Assembly: GCA_002433235.1 (NCBI GenBank)
Contig: DJHS01000020.1
Location: 1 to 64,000 of the forward strand
Length of the DNA stretch: 64,000 nt
Direction: 5' to 3'
Source: UBA6614 sp002433235
GTDB taxonomy: Bacteria > Verrucomicrobiota > Verrucomicrobiia > Limisphaerales > UBA1100
Shown here: positions 16,071-25,773 of the stretch, piece after piece
How the letters are laid out: each line of letters opens with the position of its first letter
Numbering within the stretch: the stretch's first letter is position 1
Notes under the pieces: generated by a model
What the model saw: the letters and a program-made list of their open reading frames with translations, nothing else
Told to the model about the DNA's origin: nothing
The model's database searches: none
Translations under genes and position numbers: made by a program

Positions 16071-16551
16071 CCCACATTTTGAGGCCGGCTATTTCCGTGT
16101 CCTTGAGTGGGCGGACGACCTTGGCCGGTGAGCCCAAGACCATGGAGCGAGGAGGTATTTGGGTGTGCTGAGTGACTAGGGCATTCGCGCCAATGATGGA
16201 TTGTTCGCCAATCACAGCGCCATCGAGAATGACGGCTCCCATGCCGATGAGGCATTCATCGCCAACTTGGCAGGCATGGATGACGGCGGAGTGGCCGATG
16301 GTTACCCATGCGCCCAGAACGCAGGGGAAATCATCGGCAACATGGAGGACGGCATTGTCCTGCACGTTGGTTTGTGGGCCAATCTCAATTCGCTGAATGT
16401 CGCCCCGGGCCACGGCGCCATACCAGAGGCTGGACTGATCGCCCATGGTGACATCACCGACGACAACGGCGCTGCTGGCTAGATAGACTTCGCGGCCGAG
16501 CTTGGGGGCTTGCCGGAGGTGCCTTTTGAGTTGGGAGTCGAGTTCAGCCAT
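15997..16551 (-). CDS. Gamma-carbonic anhydrase family protein (left-handed beta-helix)
   Basis: 184 residues from ATG. A hexapeptide-repeat core is visible (SSAVVVGDVTMGDQSSLWYGAV, IGPQTNVQDNAVLHV, VTIGHSAVIHACQVGDECLIGMGAVILDGAVIG). The histidines of HV, GH and IH occupy the zinc-ligand positions of gamma-class carbonic anhydrases and YrdA/PaaY-like proteins. The usual RGD that stabilises the trimer is present (VARGDI). Cytosolic trimer; carbonic anhydrase activity is plausible but not assured in this subfamily. A longer start at 16608 adds 19 residues without similarity. A truncated duplicate of its 3' end lies at 12925-13029. Confidence 0.9.
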   Translation of the reverse strand: MAELDSQLKRHLRQAPKLGREVYLASSAVVVGDVTMGDQSSLWYGAVARGDIQRIEIGPQTNVQDNAVLHVADDFPCVLGAWVTIGHSAVIHACQVGDECLIGMGAVILDGAVIGEQSIIGANALVTQHTQIPPRSMVLGSPAKVVRPLKDTEIAGLKMWAQKYVDNAAYCLKHKLNVGAPLPT

Positions 16552-16606
16552 GCAGCGGCAGGATAGTGGCGGGCCTGCAGGGTGCCACGAAAAAACCGGT
16601 TGAAAC

Positions 16607-16646
16607 AAAAAAACCCGTCGCTTTCGCGAATCCGCTAAGCGACGGG
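16607..16646 (-). terminator. Rho-independent terminator-like hairpin, minus strand
   Basis: A perfect 10-bp stem CCCGTCGCTT (16614-16623) / AAGCGACGGG (16637-16646) with a 13-base loop. It is followed on the minus strand by a run of seven T (plus-strand A7 at 16607-16613). It lies about 55 bases before the carbonic-anhydrase start, in its leader, with no minus-strand gene to its right. It may be an attenuator, or end an unseen RNA. Confidence 0.6.
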
Positions 16647-17105
16647 CTACCCAACCTGTTCTATCCTCCTCTGAGAGGGACCTGTGGGGGTTCGCTCTCG
16701 TCAGTTAAGACTACAAACAGGCAAATTTATTCAACGGATTCAAATTTTTTGTATGTGTGCGTATCAGTTTGCGGGAAATGCTATGTTTTCAGGGGAATAA
16801 TGGGAGCGGGGCGACTTGAATTATGGTTTTTTTAGCTTACGTCAAGGTGCAGTTCACAGGTAATTCACCGATTTCAACCGGTCTGTTTCCGGATTTTGAA
16901 GGGTGCGTTGGACCGAGGGACTTTCGATGACCGGCAGACTTGGTGAGACCAGAAGTGAACCTGTGGTGGGTAGGCAAAAAACGGGAAAAATAACCTGAAA
17001 TTCTGCTTGCCTTATCCACATGAATTGCGCATAAACGCCGCGCAGCACCTTTTAGGGTGCCGGGGCCGTGCTTTGCAGCACAGGCTCCACACAGTAAAAC
17101 TGCAG

Positions 17106-17111
17106 TATAAT
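17106..17111 (+). promoter_or_regulatory. Porin -10 element TATAAT
   Basis: A consensus TATAAT lies 37 bases before the porin ATG. No good -35 hexamer sits 16-18 bases upstream. The start codon is served by a strong AGGAGG at 17132-17137, 11 bases before ATG, which fits a highly expressed outer-membrane protein. Confidence 0.6.
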
Positions 17112-17148
17112 AGTTAACAACCAAATATCGCAGGAGGAAACAATACAC

Positions 17149-18264
17149 ATGAATAAGAATAAATGGACAGTTGGACTGGCCGCCGCTGGCGTGATCGGTC
17201 TCGCTTCTGTTGCTCAGGCTCAAGACGCCAATCAGGTGCAGACCAAGTTGGCCACCACGACTCTCAGTGGTTATGTGAGCACATCGTATCAGTGGACGCC
17301 CGGTGAAGATTCCGGCAACGCTTACACCCAAGGTGATGCCCGTGCGAATCGTTTCGCGCTGGACGTTGTGTCGTTGACCCTTGCTTCTCCCACCAGCTCT
17401 GGTGAGTGGGGCGCTGGCTACAACGTGCAACTGTGGGCTGGCACCGACGCCGATGACTTGGGCGTGGCCGGTGGCGCGGACGGTGATGAGGGCTTGGCGG
17501 TCAAGAACGCCTACCTCACGCTGAACCTGCCGGTTGGCAAGGGCATCGACCTGAATGTCGGTCGCTTTGACACCATCCTCGGCATGGAGTCCGTCGACTA
17601 TATCAATAACCCGCATTTCTCCCACTCTTGGGGATACGCGATCGAGCCGACCATCCACGAAGGTATCAAGGGCAGCTACCAGCTGACTGACAATATCGGC
17701 GTGACCGGCTTGTTGGCCAACACCATCGAGGCTACGTCTGCTGGCGTTGCCAAAAACGCGGACCGCAAGACATGGGGCGTGGCCCTGAACCTCACTGCTC
17801 CGGACAGCCTCGGCTTTCTGGCAGGCTCGACCTTGGATATTGCCTACATCGATGGTGATACCGACACGGGCAATACGGACACAGTTGGGAACGTTTCGAA
17901 CCTCTACGTTGGCGCTTCCGTGCCCGTGCCGGTTGATAAGCTGAGCGCTGGTGTTGCGTGGGATGTCCGCGAGGTGGAATCCACCCAAGCTGGTGGCTCT
18001 GACTCTGTGTTGGGCGTGTACCTCGAGTACGAGGCCAGCGAAAAGCTGACGCTCAATGTCCGTGGCGAGCGCGTCGAGGACGGTAACGCCCTGAACGTTG
18101 GCAGCAGCCAGGGTGATGCGTGGGATCTGACCGTGACCGCGAATTACGACCTGTGGGCCGGCGTTATCTCCCGCGTGGAGTATCGCTACACCACGTTGGA
18201 TAACCCGACCACCAACATCGAGGACAGCCACTCGATCTTCTTGAACCTGATCTACGGATTCTAG
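17149..18264 (+). CDS. Outer-membrane beta-barrel porin (BBP2/OmpL-like)
   Basis: 371 residues. The signal peptide MNKNKWTVGLAAAGVIGLASVAQA is followed by amphipathic beta-strands throughout (TTTLSGYVSTSYQWTPG, EWGAGYNVQLWAG, KNAYLTLNLPVG). The segment VGRFDTILGMESVDYI then IEPTIHEG is characteristic of putative beta-barrel porin-2 family members. The protein ends in the aromatic outer-membrane signature LIYGF. Likely a general or sugar diffusion porin. The near-consensus -10 box, strong ribosome-binding site and dedicated terminator suggest high monocistronic expression. Confidence 0.9.
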   Translation: MNKNKWTVGLAAAGVIGLASVAQAQDANQVQTKLATTTLSGYVSTSYQWTPGEDSGNAYTQGDARANRFALDVVSLTLASPTSSGEWGAGYNVQLWAGTDADDLGVAGGADGDEGLAVKNAYLTLNLPVGKGIDLNVGRFDTILGMESVDYINNPHFSHSWGYAIEPTIHEGIKGSYQLTDNIGVTGLLANTIEATSAGVAKNADRKTWGVALNLTAPDSLGFLAGSTLDIAYIDGDTDTGNTDTVGNVSNLYVGASVPVPVDKLSAGVAWDVREVESTQAGGSDSVLGVYLEYEASEKLTLNVRGERVEDGNALNVGSSQGDAWDLTVTANYDLWAGVISRVEYRYTTLDNPTTNIEDSHSIFLNLIYGF

Positions 18265-18286
18265 ATCAGCAAAGAAACCTATTTCA

Positions 18287-18319
18287 CCCCTTCCGGTTTG
18301 CCGGGAGGGGCTTTTTTTG
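18287..18319 (+). terminator. Porin Rho-independent terminator
   Basis: Stem CCCCTTCCGG with CCGGGAGGGG (one G-T wobble), tetraloop TTTG, then C and seven T. It begins 23 bases after the porin stop. Confidence 0.92.
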
Positions 18320-18332
18320 TGCTTGGTAAAAA

Positions 18333-19091
18333 CTAGGTTGATGAACCTAGGACCGCTTCGACAGCGGGTGGAAAGTGGTCCTCGACGTTTCCGTGCAAAC
18401 GCAAGGTGACTTCGGGGAATGTATCATGGTCGGTTTCGTCGCGGTTGAGGATGAGGTAAGGGGTGCCGCCCTCGGTGGCGGCCAAGGGGATGAGGTTTGC
18501 GGGACTGACGGAAAGGGTGGAGCCAAGGGCAATGACCAGATCGCAGGTCTGTGCCGCAGCGTGGGCGCGGGCCAGATCGGCTTCCCGCAGGCTTTGACCG
18601 AAGCTGATGGTCGCGGGCTTGAGCCATCCCCCGCATCCGCAGTGGGGCGGCTGGCGATCCTGCTTGAAGGACTCGAAGCTGGGCCCCGGTGGTTCGCGGT
18701 GGCCGCAGGTTTGGCACTCCACAAGACTGCCCGTGCCGTGAATCTCAACGAGCTTATCCTCGCTCGTCCCGGCGGAGCGGTGGAGGCCGTCGACATTTTG
18801 GGTGACCACCATCTCCACTTTGCCGGATTTTTCAAGCTGGGCAACGGCGTGGTGGATACTGTTGGGCTGGGCGTTCCCGTGTTTTTCCCACATTTCCAGC
18901 TTGTATTCCCAGTACTCCACGCGGGACGCCTCGTGGGCCATGAAATCCTGATAATAAACAGGCTGCCGGGTTGTCCATAAGCCGCCGGTCCCCCTGAAGG
19001 CGGGAATGCCGCTGGGCGTGGAAATGCCGGCCCCGGTGAAGATGAGCATTTGATTGGCGGTGTGGAGCCAGTCGGCAAGTGTCTTGGCCAT
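18333..19091 (-). CDS. cobB: NAD-dependent protein deacylase (sirtuin)
   Basis: 252 residues. SIR2 motifs are all visible: FTGAGIST near residue 18 and GIPAFRG for NAD binding, VTQNVDGLH, the catalytic His in EIHGTG, and a zinc ribbon with CQTCG and a C-terminal CGCGG pair. GSTLSVSPA and ILNRDET complete the Rossmann part. The enzyme removes acetyl or other acyl groups from lysine using NAD. No Tyr/Arg pair diagnostic of desuccinylases is obvious where expected (ASRVEYWEYK has Arg and Tyr nearby), so substrate class is open. Convergent with the porin across its terminator. Confidence 0.93.
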   Translation of the reverse strand: MAKTLADWLHTANQMLIFTGAGISTPSGIPAFRGTGGLWTTRQPVYYQDFMAHEASRVEYWEYKLEMWEKHGNAQPNSIHHAVAQLEKSGKVEMVVTQNVDGLHRSAGTSEDKLVEIHGTGSLVECQTCGHREPPGPSFESFKQDRQPPHCGCGGWLKPATISFGQSLREADLARAHAAAQTCDLVIALGSTLSVSPANLIPLAATEGGTPYLILNRDETDHDTFPEVTLRLHGNVEDHFPPAVEAVLGSST

Positions 19092-19246
19092 GGCCGGAGG
19101 ATAGCGTGATGGGACTCTTTTTGCAGTGGCGCATTTGCGGGAGAGGCGTAGAATTTTGCCGTGGACCGGGGCATGGGCCGGGTTTTCACGTCGAACAGGG
19201 ACGGCCTGCTGGCGACCCGAGCATTCATTTTAATCAACAGACCATC

Positions 19247-22200
19247 ATGAAAAACACGACCCGCATTCTTTCCCTCTCTTTAATGTTCTCGCTGGGCTTG
19301 GTGGCCCGAGCCGGGGACATTGGGTTCATTGAGAAATTCGCCTTGGCGAAGGATCGCAAGGAGGTGCTGAAGCTGCTGATCCCCGGTACGCGCGACTTTT
19401 ATTATTACCACGCGCTGGATGCGCAGTTGCGCGGCGACGGCGCGGAGGTGCGCCGGGTGGTGGCGCTGTGGATCAAGAGGCATGGACGGACGGCGCGGGT
19501 GAGGGAGATTCAAGACCGGCAGGCACTGTTGGATTATGGGAACAATCCGGCGGCAACCATCGAGCACCTGAAGCGTGAGCTGGACTTGGGGTTCAACCAC
19601 AGCCGGATTATCGAGGGCCAAAAGCCGAAGCATCCGACGGCGCTGGACCAGAAGTTGATCAGCTTCGAGGCGTTCTTGGCGAGGGCCTTTCGGTCGGGCG
19701 ACTTGTCGGGCGTGGAGACGCGCGGGCTAGAAAGGCTGGATCATGACGGACTGAATGCCACGCGCCTGCGCCATTTGCTTTCGCGGCTCCAAAGGCCGGA
19801 TGTGTCCGGGTTGCCCCGGTTGATCATCAAGGACCTGCGCAACAAGTACAGCCGCGGCTTTGGCCAGCATAACATTCACCGGCAACTGACGCATGATCAG
19901 ATGGACGAACTGCTGCAACTGGAGCCCGGGCTGATCGACAATTCAAATTTCATCCATGCCTACCTGACCAAACTGGCTCCATCAAACGACATCGACACGC
20001 GATTCGATCTGGAGGAACGGGGCAAGCACCTGAACCGGATTCACCAGTTCACCCAGCGTTTGTCCGCCGCCCACAATTCGCTGAAGGCCAACGCCATGTT
20101 CAATCTTTTGCGATTCCAGCAAAGCCAAGGCAAACACGACCGCGCCCTGTTCATGCAATACCTTCGGCTTCCGCGACCGGTGGGTTATATCAACCCCAAG
20201 TACCGCGAGGCACTTTTAAAGCGGCCCGGCAATGCGGACGTGAACCTGAATGCGGATTATCGCCAAGTGACCGGTCTTCCGCCCATCGGCCCGGATGAGC
20301 GGCTGGTGCGCGATTTTTTCCTGCACTTCTTCAAGGGCGACGCGGACTTCAACCAGTACCTGCCGGTGGTGCGGGACACCTACCTGAAGGCGCTCTTTGC
20401 GGAGGCCAAGCTGGTGAATGGAGTGGGCGATGCGGAGCGCTGGTACTCCATGTTGTCCTCCAGTCAGGTGCAGGCACTGCGCGAACGCATTGACCTGGAC
20501 TTCTCGGCGGTGAACAAGGTCTTTTATCCCGCGCAAGCCCCCGTGTCGCTACGGGTCAACGTGAAGAACGTCAAGCAGCTCATTGTGCGTGTGTTCGAGA
20601 TCAACACCTTCAACTATTACACGCGCAACCTAAAGCTCATCGATACGGCCATCAATCTGGACGGCTTGGCGCCGACGCGTGAACAGGTTTTTAAGTACGA
20701 CGAGGCTCCACTTCGACGCGTGGAGCGCAAGTTTGATTTTCCCGAGTTGAAGGAACGTGGTGTGTATGTGGTGGAGTTGATTGGCAATGGCCGCAGCAGC
20801 CGCGCGTTGATCACCAAGGGCAGCTTGCGGATGCTGCGCGCGGTGGGCCCGGCGGGGCACGAATTTCGGGTGCTGGATGAGGACAGCAAGCCTTGCCCGG
20901 CGGCCACGTTGTGGCTCGCCGGCCAAGAGTACAAGCCCGGGGAGGACGGTGCCATCATCGTGCCCTTCACCAATCGCCCGGGCAAACAGGCGGTGGTGCT
21001 GCGCCACGGAAGCTTCAGTGCCTTGTCCACCTTTCATCACAGGGGGGAAACCTACAAACTGGATGCCGGCCTGTACGTTGACCGCGAAGCCTTGGTGAAA
21101 GGCGCCCAAGCCCAAGTAGTTGTGCGCCCGGTGTTGCGGCTGAACGGACAACCAGTGTCGTTGAAAGTTCTTGAGGATGTGCGCTTGGTCATCTTGTCCA
21201 CTGACCACAAGGGCGTTCCGACGATGCTGGAAGTGCCCGTGCCGGAGATCCCCGATGGCGAGGCGTTCGTTCATAATTTTACTGTGCCGAACAAGCTTTC
21301 ACAGCTCCAGTTCCGGCTCAAGGCGCGCGTGGAAAATCTGGCGGCCGGCAGCAAGCAGGAGCTTTCTGATGCGGCTACGATTTCGCTGAACCAGATCGAC
21401 AAGACCCTGAAGGTGGACAATGTGCATCTCGCGCGGGTCGATGGCGGCTATGTACTTGATGTCCTGGGTAAGAATGGCGAGGCCAAGCCGGATCGCGCCG
21501 TGGTGGTGCAGCTCAAGCATCGGGACTTCACCGGCGCACATTCCGTGAGGCTGAAGAGCGGTCCCTCCGGCCGTGTTCGTCTGGGAGCCTTGAAGGACAT
21601 CCAGTGGATCAACGTGAGCCACTACGATGGCACCGCGTATCGCTGGGAGATTGCGCTGCCCCGCCACGGGCGCATTGCGCAGCCATCGGTGATCCATGCC
21701 GCGGCGGGCGATCGCGTGCAGGTGGCATTGCCGGGGATGTTGGACAACGCAGCCAAGGGTGCCACTTATTCATTGCTGGAAATGCGCGGCAACACAGTGA
21801 CGGCTGACCACGTGAAGGCCGGCTCCTTCCGCGATGGCTTTCTGGAAATCAGTGACCTGCCAGCGGGCGACTATCGCCTGTACCTCAAGGAGACCGGCGA
21901 AGCCATCAGCCTGCGCGTGACTGATGGCGAGCGCCGCGACGGCCATGTGCTTTCATCCAACCGCATTCTGGAACGGCGTGTGTTGCGGCCGCTGCAAATC
22001 AGTGACCTGATGGTGGGCCGCCAAGGTGCCGTGGTGCGTCTGCGCAACGTAACCCCGTTCACGCGCCTGCATGTGATCGCCACCCGGTTTGAACCGCGTT
22101 ATGAGGCTTACTCTGCGCTGGATATTGGTGGTGTGCCCGCGCCGGGCATGCAGGATGTTGCTCTTCCGCGATCGTTGTATGTCCAAGAGCGCGACATTGG

Positions 22201-25200
22201 CGAAGAGTACCGCTACATCTTGGATCGCAAGTATGCGAAGAAGTATCCGGGCAACATGCTCGAGCGGCCCGGCTTGCTGCTCAACCCTTGGGCGATTCGT
22301 GATACCAACACGGGCCGGCAGGATGCGGCCGCGGGCGAGGAATACAAGCGGTTGCAGGAGGCGTTGCGGAATCCAACGTCGGATCAATATTACCGTCCGG
22401 CATCCAATCCCGCGCCCGGCAGCTTGGGCGATTTTTCCTCTCTGGATTTTCTGGCGCACAGTTCGGTGTTGCTGGCCAACCTCAAGCCCAACAAGGAGGG
22501 CATGGTGGAGGTAGGTCTGGACAAGCTTAACGGACAGCAGCAGTTGCTGTTCGTGGCGGTGGACCCGCTCAACACGGTCACGCGGCCGGTGGTGTTGCAG
22601 GCTTCTGAATTGGCTCGGCGGGAGAACCGGATGATCCAGAGCCTGGATGTTGCCAAGGCGCATTCGGAGCAGAAGCTGTTCACCGTGGTGAAGAAAGGCG
22701 GGCGGCTGGATGTGCAGGACATCACCACCAGCGATGTGAAACTCTACGACTCGTTGCAGAAGGCCTACCTGCTCATGGTGACTCTGAGCAATAATCCCAC
22801 GCTGACGGAGTTCAGTTTCGTGCTCGAATGGCCCGGACTGAAGCCGGAGGAAAAGCAGGAGAAGTATTCCAAGTACGCCTGCCACGAGTTGAATTTTTTC
22901 CTGTTCCACAAGGATCCGGAATTCTTCAACGAGGTCATCAAGCCATACCTTGCGAACAAGAATGACAAGACGTTCATGGACGAATGGCTGCTGGGCCACA
23001 AGCTGGACAAGTATCTGGAGCCGTTTGCATTTTCGCAGTTGAACGACGTGGAGAAAATCCTATTGGCCCGTAAAGGCTCGGCAGAGCTGGAGAAGATGCG
23101 CCGGTACATTCAGGACAAGGCAGACTTGATTGTCCCGAATCCCGAGCGATTCAACCGCTTGTTTGACACGGCGATCAAAAGTTCCGCGTTGGAGGAGAAG
23201 GATGAACTGGGTCTCAAGGACGGAAAGAGACAAGCGTTGAACCGTTTCAAGGATCGCTTGGAACGGGCCACGGTTAATCGCGCTGGAGGGAAGGACAAGC
23301 AGGACATGGCTCAGCAGCAAGGGCAGGGCCAAGGGCAGGGGGAAGGGGCTGGTCGAGGGCCGGGATTCGGAGCACCCGCCGATGCCAACCTGCGGCCCGC
23401 CGCCGCGCCAAAGCCCGCCCAGCCGGCGCGCCCCGGCGAGTTCTCCAACAACGCCAACAGCCTGAAAAAGGCGGCGGAGAAAGCGGAGGAGCTAGAGCAG
23501 ATGTCCAAAGAGTTGCAGTTGCGAGGCCGGGCCCGCGATTTAAAGGAAGGCAACCAGCAGTTACGTTTGGCTGACCGGGAAGATGCTGATTACGCGAGGA
23601 ACTTTGACTCCGAGGCGGGCTACTTTGGCCGGCGCCTAGAGGAACGGAAAGCCGTACGGCAATTTTTTCGCAAGCTGCCCCCCACCAAGGAATGGGCGGA
23701 GAACAATTACTACAAGCTGCCCATCGCCCAGCAGAATAGCGGGCTGATCCAGGTGAATGCGTTCTGGAACGATTATGCCGACGCGCCCGCGGATGAGCCG
23801 TTCTTCTCCGGAAACTTCATTTACACCACCGGCAATTTTGCCGAGATGATGCTGGCCTTGGCCGTGCTCGATCTTCCCTTTGAGGCCCCCAAGCACATGG
23901 CTCGGACGCGGGAGCGTTCCTTCCAGTTGACCGCGGGTGATCACTTGGTGGTTTGTCACCAGGAAATCCGGCCTACCGAGCCGCAGAAGAAGGGGCCGAA
24001 GATTTTGCTCAGCCAGAATTTTTACCGCGCCGATTCCCGCTATCGGCACGTCGGCAACGAGCGCCTCGATAATTTTGTGGACGATGAGTTCTTGAAGCAG
24101 ATGGCTTACGGCTGCCAAGTGGTTATCACCAACCCCACCTCGTCACCGCAGAAGTTCCGGCTGCTTGTGCAGGTGCCGGAAGGCGCCATTCCGCTTCAGG
24201 GCGGGTTTTATTCCGAGGGCCGGCCCATCCGGTTGGAGCCCTATTCCACCACGACATTCGATTACTACTTCTACTTCCCCGAAGCCGGCAAATACGCCAT
24301 TTACCCCGTGCAGGTGGCCAGCACCCGCGGGCATGTGGCTGCCGCGGAGGACTTCAGCTTCGATGTCGTCAATGAGCTCAGCCGGAAGGACAAGTCTTCC
24401 TGGGCTTGGATTTCCCAGAACGGCACCGAAGGAGACGTGATCAAGTATCTGCGCGATCACAACCTCAACCGGCTGGATCTCAACCTTATCGCCTTTCGGC
24501 TTCGGAATCCCAACGAAGGCGGCGGTGGGCGTGATTTTTACAACCGTCTCATGAAGCATTTGGACGATCGTTTCACCTACCATCACACGCTTTGGTCCTA
24601 CTCCCTTTACCATCGGGACGGGGAGCGCATGGGTGAATACTTGGAGCGTTCCCCCATGGCGGGCCGCGTGGGGCTGTATCTGGTGAGTCCCCTGCTGACC
24701 ATCAATCCCGTGGAGCGCAAGTGGCATCAGCACCTGGAGTACAAGCCGCTGGTCAATGCCCGCGCTCATCAGTTGGGCCAGACGCGCAAGATTCTCAACG
24801 ACGCCTTCCACGCCCAGTACAACGATTTCTTGCAGGTGTTAAAATACCACAAGGCCATCAACCCGGGGGATCTTCTGGGCGTGACCTACTACCTGCTTCT
24901 GCAAGACCGCGTTGGGGAGGCGCTGGATGCCTTCGGCCGCGTTTCCGCCGACCAGATTCATGAGAAGCTGCAATACGACTACCTCAGCGCCTATCTGGCC
25001 CTCTATCAGGGCGACCTCAAGCGTGCGCGACAACTGGCCAAGGCGCACGCCCAGCACCCCGTTGACCGGTGGCGCAACTTGTTTGCCGTGGTCACCAGTC
25101 AGCTCGACGAGATTGAGGGCAAGGCCGGCGTCTTGGTCGACAAGGATAATCGGCAGCAAAAACAGGATCAGCTCGCCGCCACTCAGGCCAGCTACGAGTT

Positions 25201-25759
25201 CAAGGTTGAGGATCGGCAGGTGCAGATCAGCTATCAAAATGTTGAGAGCATCACGGTCAACTACTACCCCATGGACGTTGAGTTGCTTTTTAGCCGCAAG
25301 CCGTTCCTCAAGGACGACACCGAGCACTTTACTTACATCGTGCCCAATACCGTGGAGTCCATTGAACTACCTGCCAAGAAAACCGCCCATACATTCACCA
25401 TTCCCAAGCAGTTCCACAGCAGCAACGTGATGGTTGAAATCGTCGCCAATGGCATTCGCAAGAGTCAGGCCTACTACGCCAACACCTTGGCCCTGCAGAT
25501 GATTGAGAATTACGGTCAGGTTCGCGTTACCGACCAGGCCTCTGGCAAACCCCTGCCAAAGACCTACGTGAAGGTCTACGGCAAGCTCGCCAATGGCCAG
25601 GTTCGTTTTTACAAGGATGGCTACACGGATCTGCGTGGGCGGTTTGACTACGTCAGTTTGAACACCGGCGAACTCGACAATGTGCAGCAGTTTGCCATTC
25701 TCGTCCTCAACGAGAAACAGGGCGCATTGATCCGCGAAGCGCGGCCCCCAAAGCAGTAG
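19247..25759 (+). CDS. Giant secreted protein, macroglobulin-like domains (tentative)
   Basis: 2170 residues from the ATG giving the signal peptide MKNTTRILSLSLMFSLGLVARA; the frame is open further upstream but overlaps the sirtuin gene. An N-terminal helical part (about 25-420) precedes beta-rich repeats such as VSLRVNVKNVKQLIVRVFE and RGVYVVELIG, which resemble macroglobulin (MG) domains of bacterial alpha-2-macroglobulins. No thioester GCGEQ is seen. A Q/G-rich linker (about 1354-1400; QGQGQGQGEGAG) divides the protein. The second half includes a TPR-like region near 1865-1945 and ends in a beta-sandwich (VRVTDQASGKPLPKTYVKVYG). Probably periplasmic or surface-located. Not assignable to a characterised family by eye. 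Confidence 0.85.
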   Translation: MKNTTRILSLSLMFSLGLVARAGDIGFIEKFALAKDRKEVLKLLIPGTRDFYYYHALDAQLRGDGAEVRRVVALWIKRHGRTARVREIQDRQALLDYGNNPAATIEHLKRELDLGFNHSRIIEGQKPKHPTALDQKLISFEAFLARAFRSGDLSGVETRGLERLDHDGLNATRLRHLLSRLQRPDVSGLPRLIIKDLRNKYSRGFGQHNIHRQLTHDQMDELLQLEPGLIDNSNFIHAYLTKLAPSNDIDTRFDLEERGKHLNRIHQFTQRLSAAHNSLKANAMFNLLRFQQSQGKHDRALFMQYLRLPRPVGYINPKYREALLKRPGNADVNLNADYRQVTGLPPIGPDERLVRDFFLHFFKGDADFNQYLPVVRDTYLKALFAEAKLVNGVGDAERWYSMLSSSQVQALRERIDLDFSAVNKVFYPAQAPVSLRVNVKNVKQLIVRVFEINTFNYYTRNLKLIDTAINLDGLAPTREQVFKYDEAPLRRVERKFDFPELKERGVYVVELIGNGRSSRALITKGSLRMLRAVGPAGHEFRVLDEDSKPCPAATLWLAGQEYKPGEDGAIIVPFTNRPGKQAVVLRHGSFSALSTFHHRGETYKLDAGLYVDREALVKGAQAQVVVRPVLRLNGQPVSLKVLEDVRLVILSTDHKGVPTMLEVPVPEIPDGEAFVHNFTVPNKLSQLQFRLKARVENLAAGSKQELSDAATISLNQIDKTLKVDNVHLARVDGGYVLDVLGKNGEAKPDRAVVVQLKHRDFTGAHSVRLKSGPSGRVRLGALKDIQWINVSHYDGTAYRWEIALPRHGRIAQPSVIHAAAGDRVQVALPGMLDNAAKGATYSLLEMRGNTVTADHVKAGSFRDGFLEISDLPAGDYRLYLKETGEAISLRVTDGERRDGHVLSSNRILERRVLRPLQISDLMVGRQGAVVRLRNVTPFTRLHVIATRFEPRYEAYSALDIGGVPAPGMQDVALPRSLYVQERDIGEEYRYILDRKYAKKYPGNMLERPGLLLNPWAIRDTNTGRQDAAAGEEYKRLQEALRNPTSDQYYRPASNPAPGSLGDFSSLDFLAHSSVLLANLKPNKEGMVEVGLDKLNGQQQLLFVAVDPLNTVTRPVVLQASELARRENRMIQSLDVAKAHSEQKLFTVVKKGGRLDVQDITTSDVKLYDSLQKAYLLMVTLSNNPTLTEFSFVLEWPGLKPEEKQEKYSKYACHELNFFLFHKDPEFFNEVIKPYLANKNDKTFMDEWLLGHKLDKYLEPFAFSQLNDVEKILLARKGSAELEKMRRYIQDKADLIVPNPERFNRLFDTAIKSSALEEKDELGLKDGKRQALNRFKDRLERATVNRAGGKDKQDMAQQQGQGQGQGEGAGRGPGFGAPADANLRPAAAPKPAQPARPGEFSNNANSLKKAAEKAEELEQMSKELQLRGRARDLKEGNQQLRLADREDADYARNFDSEAGYFGRRLEERKAVRQFFRKLPPTKEWAENNYYKLPIAQQNSGLIQVNAFWNDYADAPADEPFFSGNFIYTTGNFAEMMLALAVLDLPFEAPKHMARTRERSFQLTAGDHLVVCHQEIRPTEPQKKGPKILLSQNFYRADSRYRHVGNERLDNFVDDEFLKQMAYGCQVVITNPTSSPQKFRLLVQVPEGAIPLQGGFYSEGRPIRLEPYSTTTFDYYFYFPEAGKYAIYPVQVASTRGHVAAAEDFSFDVVNELSRKDKSSWAWISQNGTEGDVIKYLRDHNLNRLDLNLIAFRLRNPNEGGGGRDFYNRLMKHLDDRFTYHHTLWSYSLYHRDGERMGEYLERSPMAGRVGLYLVSPLLTINPVERKWHQHLEYKPLVNARAHQLGQTRKILNDAFHAQYNDFLQVLKYHKAINPGDLLGVTYYLLLQDRVGEALDAFGRVSADQIHEKLQYDYLSAYLALYQGDLKRARQLAKAHAQHPVDRWRNLFAVVTSQLDEIEGKAGVLVDKDNRQQKQDQLAATQASYEFKVEDRQVQISYQNVESITVNYYPMDVELLFSRKPFLKDDTEHFTYIVPNTVESIELPAKKTAHTFTIPKQFHSSNVMVEIVANGIRKSQAYYANTLALQMIENYGQVRVTDQASGKPLPKTYVKVYGKLANGQVRFYKDGYTDLRGRFDYVSLNTGELDNVQQFAILVLNEKQGALIREARPPKQ

Positions 25760-25773
25760 GCAACAGTGTTAGG

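Larger units (their letters stand above)
16552..17148. other. 597-base gap: hairpin, tRNA 3'-like scrap and porin promoter region
   Basis: No coding region is supported. Contents: a strong stem-loop at 16614-16646; an AT-rich stretch; a sequence at 16801-16826 that read on the minus strand resembles a tRNA T-arm and 3' end (AATTCAAGTCGCCCCGCTCCCA); two small hairpins at about 17044-17060 (GCACC/GGGTGC) and 17069-17082 (GTGC/GCAC); and the porin -10 element and ribosome-binding site. A minus-strand open frame that starts inside the porin gene runs through here but has no support as a gene. Confidence 0.6.

Noticed and set aside
17083..17105. A -35 element for the porin promoter
   Set aside because: No TTGACA-like hexamer at 16-18 bases from the TATAAT; TTGCAG is about 27 bases away.
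16837..18231. A 464-residue minus-strand frame opposite the porin
   Set aside because: Antisense to a porin with clear signal peptide and barrel strands. No domain seen.
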